A DNA stretch of 6,200 nt from Porphyrobacter sp. UBA7686 (lineage in GTDB: Bacteria; Pseudomonadota; Alphaproteobacteria; Sphingomonadales; Sphingomonadaceae), in contig DLGU01000062.1 of NCBI GenBank assembly GCA_002482865.1, positions 1-6,200 on the forward strand, written 5' to 3'. The translations under genes and the position numbers were made by a program. Shown here piece after piece: positions 1 through 5,774 of this stretch. The notes below the pieces were generated by a model that saw only the letters and a program-made list of their open reading frames with translations, had not been told where the DNA came from and made no database searches. Position 1 is the first letter of the stretch, and each line of letters starts with the position of its first letter.

Positions 1-1509
1 CGGGCGCAGTCCACGCCTGACCGGTTGGTGCGCCTGACAGTCGATCAGCGCGCGGGCTTGCGCGTCCCCGCTACCTTCGACGTGACGATCGAATATCGCG
101 GCACGATCGGGGCTGGTTGGCGCAGCATGGCCTCGCAAGGCAGCGACGAAATGCGCGAAGACGCGGTGGCCTCCGCCATCACCGAGGTGATCGGTGATGG
201 GCAGGTGGTCGAGCATTCGGTGCGTTACGATGCCGAGGCCGGCCTTGCCGTGCTGACCGGGCGCGGGATCATGAGCAGCGCCTGGACGCGGGACGGCACC
301 GACTACAGGTTCGAGCCGCCCGCCCAGGCCGCGCGCGATGTTGGGTTCGAGGCTGACCGCGCGCGCAGTGCGTGGCGCGCCATCCCGCTCCAGCTCAACG
401 GCCCGGTCTACTTCACCAGCACGGCCGAGGTGCTGCTGCCCGACGATGTCGCGGGCGTGAACCTTGAAGGCAGCGCCGCGCCCGTTTCTGCCACCATTGG
501 CGGGGTCGAACTGGCGTCGACCGCCAAGCTGGACGGGCGCAAGCTGACGATTGATCAGTCGATGCGCACCGTGAAGGAAGAACTCGCCGCCGATGCCATC
601 GGCGCGGCGCGGCGCGAACTCAACCGGTTCGACCGCCAGCTGCCGGTGCTGCGTTCGCAAGGCGAAGTGCGCGAATTGTGGCAGTATTTCGGGAAGGACC
701 GCGCGCGGCTTTCCGCACTTGAGGGGCTCTATGCCAAGGGGATTGCCGGGGCCGAGCCGGATGATCCCTATCCGCTGATCAACCGCGCGGGCTTCCGCAT
801 GGGGATTTTCGATTTTGCCGGCGCGCTGGCGGATGTCGAAGCGGCGATGGCCATCGAGGATTCGCGCGATCTGATCTACGCCCGCGCCACCCTGCGGCGC
901 GAGCTTGGCGATATGTCCGGCGCACTCGCCGATCTGGTCGAGGCCGAAGCGCTGCAACCCGATGGCTCGACCTATGGCGAGCAGATCGAACTGCTCGCAT
1001 TGCTGGGCCGCGCCGAGGAAGGGTTGGTGCTGGCAGAGGACTTCGAAGCTCTGACCAAGGAACGCGCCGACGGCGTCACGGTGATGGCATCCGCGCTCGG
1101 CTGGCAGGGCGCGGCGGACGAAGGCATCGATCTGCTGGACGGCATGATCGCCCAGCGCCCGACTGACGGGAACCTGCTCAACGCGCTGTGCTGGCAGGCG
1201 GCGATCTGGTCGAAGATGGACGAGATGCGGCTGGATTCCTGCACCAAGGCGGTCGAAAAGAGCGACAATGCCCCGACCGCGCTCGATAGCCGGGCGATGG
1301 CGCATTTCCGGCTCGGCAACTTGGCGGCGGCCAAGGCGGATATCGACGCGGCGCTGCTGGCAGAGCCCTATCAGGTCGAATCGCGCCTGCTGCGCGGCAT
1401 CATCCTGCGCGAAATGGGCGACAACTCCGGCAAGGACGAGATCGCACTGGCGCTGAAGATGCGGCCGTCGCTGGCCGCCACCTACAAGGCGTTCGGGCTG
1501 ACCTTCTAA
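1..1509 (+). CDS. DUF3857/transglutaminase-type protein with C-terminal TPR repeats, 5' partial
   Basis: The frame is open from the first base, so the gene starts upstream; the TTG at 25 has no special claim to be a start. About 502 residues are visible. The first ~190 residues are beta-rich, with stretches such as FDVTIEYRGTIG and PVYFTSTAEVLLP that resemble the beta-sandwich part of DUF3857/DUF3858 transglutaminase-like proteins. From about residue 255 to the end there are six or seven degenerate TPR-like helical pairs, for example DFAGALADVEAAMAIED, GDMSGALADLVEAEALQP and LGNLAAAKADIDAALLAEP. TPRs generally mediate protein-protein contacts. In this family the N-terminal part usually carries a signal peptide and a transglutaminase-like domain, but that part lies outside the window, so activity and location cannot be judged. 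It converges on fliA and has no evident flagellar role. The family call is from sequence style and is moderately sure; the TPR part is surer. Confidence 0.75.
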   Translation, partial: RAQSTPDRLVRLTVDQRAGLRVPATFDVTIEYRGTIGAGWRSMASQGSDEMREDAVASAITEVIGDGQVVEHSVRYDAEAGLAVLTGRGIMSSAWTRDGTDYRFEPPAQAARDVGFEADRARSAWRAIPLQLNGPVYFTSTAEVLLPDDVAGVNLEGSAAPVSATIGGVELASTAKLDGRKLTIDQSMRTVKEELAADAIGAARRELNRFDRQLPVLRSQGEVRELWQYFGKDRARLSALEGLYAKGIAGAEPDDPYPLINRAGFRMGIFDFAGALADVEAAMAIEDSRDLIYARATLRRELGDMSGALADLVEAEALQPDGSTYGEQIELLALLGRAEEGLVLAEDFEALTKERADGVTVMASALGWQGAADEGIDLLDGMIAQRPTDGNLLNALCWQAAIWSKMDEMRLDSCTKAVEKSDNAPTALDSRAMAHFRLGNLAAAKADIDAALLAEPYQVESRLLRGIILREMGDNSGKDEIALALKMRPSLAATYKAFGLTF

Positions 1510-1515
1510 GGGTTT

Positions 1516-1579
1516 TTGTTGGCCTACCGCGTCGCTGCTTGAGGGCGTGCTTGTCGGCCTACCGCTTCGCTGCTTGAGG
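1516..1579. repeat. Two-copy direct repeat between convergent genes, possible terminator
   Basis: A 29-base unit occurs at 1516-1544 and again at 1551-1579, a period of 35 bases with two mismatches (bases 1520/1555 and 1531/1566). The shared core includes GGCCTACCGC and TCGCTGCTTGAGG. The second copy with its flank also forms an inverted repeat, GGCCT at 1556-1560 against AGGCC at 1577-1581, so a weak hairpin is possible. It fills the gap between the TPR gene (+) and fliA (-), where a bidirectional terminator would be expected, but there is no clear T-tract after a strong stem. Confidence 0.6.
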
Positions 1580-1581
1580 CC

Positions 1582-2304
1582 TTATGCCGCCTCCAGCAGC
1601 GTGCGCAGGTCGTTCAGCGCCTTGGCCCGCAGCTGGTGGACGCGCGGCACGCTGACCTCCAGCACCGCGGCGATTTCGGTGAGGTTCAATTCCTCGACGA
1701 AGAACAGTTGCAACACCAGCTTCAGCCGGTCGGGCAGCTGGACCATCGCCGTGAGCAGCCGGTCCCGATCCTCGGCGGCGCACAGGGCTTCAAAGGGATC
1801 AGGATCGTCACTGGCGAAGGCGAGGCTGGTTTCGTCGTAGGCGTCGTCGATCGGCGTAAGCTTCACGCCCGAGGCTTCGATCGCGAGCAATTCGGCATCG
1901 CTGACGTCCATCGCGCGGGCAAGCTCCGCGCGGCTCGGCGCGCGGCCCAATGATCCGCGCAGGGCGGAGAGCGCGCGTTCGTAGCCTGAGCGTTTGGCCC
2001 GCGCGGTGCGGCTGTCGAGGGCAACGCGGCGCACTTCATCCAGCATCGCCCCGCGCACCCGGATCTTGGCATAGGCGGCAAACCCGTCCTCGGTCGGCCC
2101 GGCGTGGCGCTGGGCGCATTCGGTGAGCGCGAGGATGCCGGCCTGCACCAGATCCTCGATCTCCAGCCCCTCTCGCCCGCGCCCGTTGATGTGCCATGCG
2201 GTGCGGCGGACCAACGGGAGGAAACGGCGCACGCGGTCGGCCACCTCGGTGCGGGAGGGGGCATAGGGGGCGGGCTGCGCAAAGCTGGTGTGGTCGTGCT
2301 TCAT
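1582..2304 (-). CDS. fliA: Flagellar sigma-28 factor FliA, RNA polymerase sigma factor
   Basis: The 240-residue product has the usual FliA length and directs RNA polymerase to late flagellar promoters. Sigma region 2 spans about residues 20-95, with the core-binding stretch around EIEDLVQAGILAL (49-60) and the promoter-melting/-10 stretch FAAYAKIRVRGAMLDEVR (75-92), which is very FliA-like. Region 3 is about 100-155 (RSGYERALSALRGSLGRAPS onward). Region 4 is about 186-236, with the -35-recognising helix-turn-helix at about 207-228 (LNLTEIAAVLEVSVPRVHQL). No stop or frameshift interrupts it. The ATG start overlaps the flhA stop as ATGA and has a good Shine-Dalgarno, so it is probably co-transcribed and translationally coupled with flhA. 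Because flhA has lost its 5' half, the promoter that served fliA may be lost too. No anti-sigma flgM is visible here. Confidence 0.95.
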   Translation of the reverse strand: MKHDHTSFAQPAPYAPSRTEVADRVRRFLPLVRRTAWHINGRGREGLEIEDLVQAGILALTECAQRHAGPTEDGFAAYAKIRVRGAMLDEVRRVALDSRTARAKRSGYERALSALRGSLGRAPSRAELARAMDVSDAELLAIEASGVKLTPIDDAYDETSLAFASDDPDPFEALCAAEDRDRLLTAMVQLPDRLKLVLQLFFVEELNLTEIAAVLEVSVPRVHQLRAKALNDLRTLLEAA

Positions 2305-3230
2305 GCGGCCGGCTCCTCAGGCGCGGGCGGGGCGAGTTCGGGGGCTTCGTCAGGTGCGCCAATCACGCCGACGACAGCAATCGGCTGGGCGGCGGGCAGT
2401 TCGGCGATGGAGAGGACAAGGCAGCGCGGTGCGCGGGACTTGAGCAAAGCGGCGAGCGCGCGGCGGGCGGGGGGCTGGACGATCAGCGCAACGGGGCTGC
2501 CCTCGCGGTCGGCGATGCGGCTTGCGTCGCGTACGATCATGCTGCCGCAATCGGGCTCGATCAGCGGCTGGCCGGTGGCTGGGTCGATCATCCCGCCGAG
2601 GATCGCGCTTTCGAGGCCCGCGTCGAGGGTGATGACCTTCAAGGGCTCACCCGGCGCGGCGATGCGGGCGACGAGCCGCGCGGCCATTTCGGCGCGCACG
2701 GCATCGATCACGGCGTCGAAATCGCCCGTCTTCTGCAAGGCCAGCGCGAGACTGGTGAACAACGGCTGCGGGTGGGCCAGCCCGATCCCATCGGCCATCA
2801 GCGCCCGCAGCGTGCGGGTCAGCGCGGCGAGCGGCAGGGGATCCGGCGTCACCGCCTCGACCAGCGCCGGTGCGCGGGCCTTGAGCCCATCGACCCACTC
2901 GCGCACCTCGTCCGGGCCGAGCAGCTGGTGCGCTTCGGCCAGCAAGGCCTGATTGGCATGGGTGGCGATGACCGAGGCGGGATCGACCACGAGGAAGCCC
3001 TCCGCCACGGCATGATCGCGCGCGGTCGGCGCGATCCACAAGGCGGGGCAATCGAAGCTGGGATCGCGGGTCGGCTCGCCCGCCAGGCCCCCGTATCCAT
3101 TGGGTCCCGGTCGCACATCGCCGGCGTCGATGGCGAGCAGCTTGCCGGGCCGCACGCTGCCTCGCGCAATGCTCACCCCGCCCATCAGCACGGCGTAATC
3201 CTGTGCAGCAAGATCAAGCACGACAGACGG
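2301..3230 (-). pseudogene. flhA: flhA C-terminal cytoplasmic fragment; 5' half with all membrane helices missing
   Basis: FlhA is normally about 690-700 residues: an N-terminal membrane half that forms the export-gate channel, a linker, and a cytoplasmic domain that docks chaperone-substrate complexes. Here only about 310 residues match, beginning near AAQDYAVLMGGVSIARG, which aligns with the first strand of the cytoplasmic domain (about residue 385 of Salmonella FlhA). Family hallmarks follow in order: RPGKLLAIDAGD, GEPTRDPSFDCPALWI, GFLVVDPASVIATHANQ, the helical stretch through PALVEAVTPDPLPLAALTRTL, and near the end RCLVLSIAELPAAQPIAVVGVIGA. There are no internal stops. No credible start exists at the cut: the in-frame GTG at 3221 and ATG at 3185 lack a Shine-Dalgarno. 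Upstream the frame runs antisense to flhB, without homology. The stop overlaps the fliA ATG. It may instead be expressed as a soluble fragment, but a deletion or inversion product is likelier. The exact 5' edge is uncertain within about 20 bases. Confidence 0.85.
2313..2318 (-). promoter_or_regulatory. Shine-Dalgarno of fliA, inside the flhA 3' end
   Basis: On the minus strand GAGGAG lies 8 bases before the fliA ATG, within the last codons of flhA. It supports the start at 2304 and suggests coupled translation of fliA after flhA. Confidence 0.7.
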
Positions 3231-3236
3231 CTGAAA
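3209..3236. other. Head-to-head breakpoint joining flhA and flhB fragments
   Basis: On the minus strand FlhA similarity is convincing up to about base 3209 and fades by about 3230. On the plus strand FlhB similarity begins at about 3222 (DRRLKMSLQDM). The two gene remnants therefore touch or overlap by a few bases, leaving no promoter, no ribosome binding site and no 5' coding region for either. No insertion sequence, target duplication or obvious attachment site is visible at the join. Confidence 0.75.
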
Positions 3237-3707
3237 ATGAGTCTTCAGGACATGCGCGAGGAGAACAAGCAGGCCGAAGGCTCGCCCGAGATGAAGGGCG
3301 CCCGCCGTCAGCGCCAGCGCGATCTGGCGCGGGGCGGTGTGGCACGCGCGATGAAGGAGGCGCAGTTCATCGTCGTCAATCCGCTGCACTTCGCGGTGGC
3401 GCTGACCTATGATCCCGCCCGCGCGCCCGCGCCGCTGCTGCTGGCGAAAGGCCGGGGCGAAACCGCGCTCGCCATGCGCGAGATTGCGGCGGAGGAGGGG
3501 CTGCCGGTGCTCGAATACCCGCAGCTGGCCCGCGCGGTCTATTTCACCACGAGGCCGAACCAGATGGTGCGTGAGGAATTGTACATCGCGCTCGCATCGC
3601 TGGTGGCCTTCGTGATGGCGCTGAAACGCGGCCAGCGCCCGCGCCGTCCGGTGGTGGAGGTGCCAACGGGGTTGCGCTTCGATGGTGATGGGAAGGCGGA
3701 GGGGTGA
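3222..3707 (+). pseudogene. flhB: flhB C-terminal cytoplasmic fragment (export switch domain); membrane part missing
   Basis: FlhB is normally about 350-385 residues: four membrane helices, then a cytoplasmic domain that self-cleaves between Asn and Pro of NPTH to switch export from hook to filament proteins. Only the cytoplasmic part is here. It starts at DRRLKMSLQDMREENKQ, matching the RKLRMSKQDIRDE region just after the last helix in Salmonella FlhB, and continues with EGSPEMKGARRQRQRD, the cleavage loop IVVNPLHFAVALTYD, LLLAKGRGETALAMREIAAE, PVLEYPQLARAVYF and ELYIALASLVAFVMALKR. Counted from the ATG at 3237 it has 156 residues, with the cleavage Asn at 48 (bases 3378-3380); Met-to-Asn spacing equals that in Salmonella. 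The motif reads NPLH: Asn, Pro and His are kept and Thr is Leu. The ATG lacks a Shine-Dalgarno, so it is an internal Met and probably not a true start. Stand-alone FlhB C-domain paralogues (FlhX) exist, but those are shorter. A repeat and fliD follow on the same strand. Confidence 0.85.
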
Positions 3708-3720
3708 TTGTCCCATGTCT

Positions 3721-3812
3721 CCCCGTCCCGGGCTTGACCCGGGACCCCGCTTTTCCGGTCCGATCGCACCGCTTCAAGGGCATCGGGCCCCCGGGTCAAG
3801 CCCGGGGCGGGG
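3721..3812. repeat. Long inverted repeat (23-bp arms) between flhB remnant and fliD
   Basis: The left arm, 3721-3743, and the right arm, 3790-3812, are reverse complements with one mismatch and are separated by 46 bases. Each arm carries the near-palindromic core CCCGGGCTTGACCCGGG (3727-3743, and its complement at 3790-3806), so each arm can also fold alone. This type of element is, to my knowledge, dispersed between genes in many sphingomonads and relatives. Here it could act as a terminator or attenuator after flhB, or as a transcript-stabilising fold, and it separates flhB from fliD. No transposase is linked to it. Confidence 0.8.
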
Positions 3813-3861
3813 TTGCGAAAGAAGGACTTAAACTTCCCCCGAACCGCCCGTCCTCACGATC

Positions 3862-5295
3862 ATGACCACGACCTCCGGCTCATCAATCATCTCGGCACTT
3901 GGCGCTGGCAGCGGCGTCGATTTCATGAAGCTGGCTTCGGACATTTCCGCCGCCAGCTTTGCCGCGCAGCGCAATTCGCTTACCGCGCGCCAGACCGCGC
4001 TGGAGGCGCAGATTTCGGCTGTCGGGCAGTTGCGCGGCGCGATCACCGGGCTGGCGAGTGCGCTGGGCGACCGGATCCGCTCCGGCGACCTTGCGCCCCG
4101 GCCCGAACTCGCCAACCCCGCCGTCGCCAAGGTGACCGTGCCCGCTGGCCTCAGCCCGCGCGGCAATTTCGCGCTGGAAGTCACTCAGCTTGCCCAAGGC
4201 CAGACGTTGGTGGGCCGTGCCTATGCCAACCGGGATGCGCTGGTGGGCGAAGGCACGCTGACGCTGCGGTTCGGCACGGTGGCAGGCGGCAGCTTCAGCG
4301 CTGATGGCGCGCGGCCCGCGATCGATATTGCTGTCACCGCCACCGACACGCTGGCGAGCCTTGCGACCAAAATCAATCAGGCAAGCGGCGGGGCAGTGCA
4401 GGCCTATGTCGCCAATGGGGCGGCCGGCGCGCAGCTGGTGATGAAGGGGCGCGAAGGCGCGGCCAATGGCTTCGTGCTCGAAGCGGCAGGCGCGGGCGCG
4501 GGCGATGCTCCGGGCGATCTGGGCTATCTTGGCTGGAGCCCGGCGACCAACACCACGCAATTGCAAGGCACCGCGCGCGATGCCGCCTTCACGCTCGATT
4601 CCGTGGCGATGACCAGCCCGACCAACCGCGTCACCGGCCTGCCCGGCGGGTTCGTCCTCAACCTCACCGCGACCAACACCGGCGCGCCGACCAACCTCAG
4701 CTTCGCCAGCAACACCGATGCGATTACCAGCGTGATGAGTGATTTCGTCGCCGCGCTGAACGATATTGTCAGTCAGCTTGCCGATGTCGCCGCGCCAATC
4801 GGGGGCGAGTTGGGCAATGATTCTGGCGCGCGGGAACTGCGCCGCGATCTCGCTGGGTTGGCGAGCCGGATCATCATGCCCGGCGCTGCCGATGGCGAAC
4901 CGCGCACCCTCGCCGATCTCGGCCTGGCGCTGAACCGCGATGGCAGCTTCCGGCTGGACAGCGCGCGCCTCACCCGCTCGCTTGAGACCAGCCCCGATGC
5001 CGTCGCGGCGATGTTCACCACCGGGGTTTCGGGCGTGTTTGCAACGATGGACCGCTTCGCGCGGGAGACCAGCCTTGTCAGCGATCCCGGATCGCTGGGC
5101 GGATCGCTCAAGCGGTTCGAGACGCAGCAGGCCGCCAGTGACGAGCGGCTGGCGAAAATCGCCGAGCAGCAGGAGGATCTGCGTGAACGGCTGACCCGCG
5201 AATTCACCGCGTCCGAACGCCGGGTGGCGGCTTCGCAATCGACCCTGTCGTTCCTGCGCCAGCAGGTCGATATCTGGTCGAACAGCGAACGGTAA
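3862..5295 (+). CDS. fliD: Flagellar filament cap protein FliD (HAP2)
   Basis: FliD is secreted through the flagellar export apparatus and forms the cap at the filament tip, where it helps flagellin fold into place. The 477-residue product is of normal length. The N-terminal FliD_N region is about residues 15-112, opening with the family signature GAGSGVDFMKLASDI and a helical stretch (AAQRNSLTARQTALEAQISAV). The middle holds beta-rich segments, including AAFTLDSVAMTSPTNRVTG (about 239-257). FliD_C covers roughly 275-470 and ends in a helical, coiled-coil-like tail (about 412-470, through LKRFETQQAASDERLAKI and SFLRQQVDIW). I see no cysteine, as is common for exported flagellar subunits. The start is fixed by the N-terminal signature, but no Shine-Dalgarno is evident before it. 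fliS follows after 10 bases, so the two form an operon, as in many bacteria. A FliA-dependent promoter would be expected, but I could not identify a convincing one. Confidence 0.95.
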   Translation: MTTTSGSSIISALGAGSGVDFMKLASDISAASFAAQRNSLTARQTALEAQISAVGQLRGAITGLASALGDRIRSGDLAPRPELANPAVAKVTVPAGLSPRGNFALEVTQLAQGQTLVGRAYANRDALVGEGTLTLRFGTVAGGSFSADGARPAIDIAVTATDTLASLATKINQASGGAVQAYVANGAAGAQLVMKGREGAANGFVLEAAGAGAGDAPGDLGYLGWSPATNTTQLQGTARDAAFTLDSVAMTSPTNRVTGLPGGFVLNLTATNTGAPTNLSFASNTDAITSVMSDFVAALNDIVSQLADVAAPIGGELGNDSGARELRRDLAGLASRIIMPGAADGEPRTLADLGLALNRDGSFRLDSARLTRSLETSPDAVAAMFTTGVSGVFATMDRFARETSLVSDPGSLGGSLKRFETQQAASDERLAKIAEQQEDLRERLTREFTASERRVAASQSTLSFLRQQVDIWSNSER

Positions 5296-5296
5296 A

Positions 5297-5302
5297 AGGG
5301 GG
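5297..5302 (+). promoter_or_regulatory. Shine-Dalgarno of fliS
   Basis: AGGGGG lies between the fliD stop and fliS. It is 3 bases before the ATG at 5306 and 6 bases before the next ATG at 5309, so the second ATG is the better-spaced start. The product differs by one Met only. Confidence 0.6.
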
Positions 5303-5305
5303 CTA

Positions 5306-5707
5306 ATGATGCAGATGTTCAGCCAGAACCCCGCCGCCGCCTATCGCCGGGTTGCGCTGGAAGCCCGGATCGAGGCGTCGGACAGCGCCGATCTCACGCG
5401 CATCTGTCTGGAAGAGGCTTATGCTGCGCTTGGGCAGGCGTTGCGCGCGGTCGAGCAGCCGTTGCCAGCTTGTAGCGAGGTTATACCGAGCTATTCGCGG
5501 GGTTATCGCGATGCGCTGAGCCGGGCGCAGACGATCCTGTTGTGGCTCGCTCAATCGGTTGCACCGGGCCATCCGCTGGGGGCGAGCCTCACGGCGTTCT
5601 ACGGCGGGCTGGCGAGCCAGATCGGGGCCAATTGCCTACAGGCGAATGCGCAGAGAATCGCAGAAATCCAGAGCGATATCAGAGATATACTTGAAGCAGC
5701 AGGCTAG
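5306..5707 (+). CDS. fliS: Flagellar export chaperone FliS (flagellin chaperone)
   Basis: FliS is a small helical cytoplasmic protein that binds the C-terminus of flagellin, prevents early polymerisation and delivers it to the FlhA cytoplasmic domain. The 133-residue product (132 if the ATG at 5309 is used) has the usual length. Family features are the N-terminal AAAYRRVALEARIEASDSADL, then an amphipathic helical run LTRICLEEAYAALGQALRAV, the stretch SRAQTILLWLAQSV, and the C-terminal helices ASLTAFYGGLASQIGANCLQAN and RIAEIQSDIRDILEA. It is a divergent FliS, recognised by helix pattern and by its place 10 bases after fliD. It shares the fliD transcript and ends before a palindrome likely to stop transcription. 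No flagellin gene is present in the window. A different helical flagellar chaperone is less likely given the YRRV...S..L pattern. Confidence 0.88.
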   Translation: MMQMFSQNPAAAYRRVALEARIEASDSADLTRICLEEAYAALGQALRAVEQPLPACSEVIPSYSRGYRDALSRAQTILLWLAQSVAPGHPLGASLTAFYGGLASQIGANCLQANAQRIAEIQSDIRDILEAAG

Positions 5708-5712
5708 GCTGT

Positions 5713-5773
5713 CGCGATGTTTCACATGGAAGCGAAGCTGTGCCGCAGGCACAATCATTTGGCGAACATCGCG
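5713..5773. terminator. Nested palindrome between convergent genes, likely bidirectional terminator
   Basis: The outer arms CGCGATGTT (5713-5721) and AACATCGCG (5765-5773) are perfectly complementary over 9 bases. Inside, TGTGCC-GCA-GGCACA (5739-5753) is a perfect 6-bp stem with a 3-base loop, followed by a short AT-rich run (AATCATTT, 5753-5760). It fills the gap between fliS (+) and the hydrolase gene (-), as expected for a terminator serving both strands. No strong T-tract follows, so the mechanism is uncertain. Confidence 0.55.
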
Positions 5774-5774
5774 G

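Noticed and set aside
3201..3226. Imperfect palindrome at the flhA/flhB breakpoint (CTGTGC ... GCACGACAG), considered as a recombinase site
   Set aside because: The arms match only with a 3-base bulge, there is no known site consensus, and no recombinase gene is nearby. It is too weak to call.
2196..3236. Plus-strand frame running into FlhB-C from antisense of flhA and fliA
   Set aside because: No homology, no membrane helices where FlhB should have them, and composition typical of antisense translation. It does not restore a FlhB N-terminus.
2301..3716. A 471-codon minus-strand frame that would fuse an antisense-flhB N-terminus to FlhA-C
   Set aside because: Only the part below about 3230 resembles a protein family. 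The first ~160 residues are Arg/His-rich antisense translation of flhB, with no start signal. High GC keeps antisense frames open.
3539..3799. Minus-strand frame containing SGVPGQARDGE
   Set aside because: The peptide is the translation of the inverted repeat itself, and the rest is antisense to flhB. It is not a gene.
3802..3816. Possible sigma-54 promoter before fliD (CCGGGG, then TTGC)
   Set aside because: The -24 GG is misplaced and the first half does not match TGGCAC. The TTGC lies beside a GC-rich repeat and is likely chance.
3828..3861. Possible sigma-28 promoter before fliD (CTTAAACTT with no good -10)
   Set aside because: The -35-like TTAAACTT is plausible, but no GCCGATAA-like -10 follows at the right distance, so it is not supported.
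3883..5238. Long minus-strand open frame opposite fliD
   Set aside because: Arg/Gly/Ala-rich shadow of fliD with no family resemblance; the plus strand has clear FliD domains.
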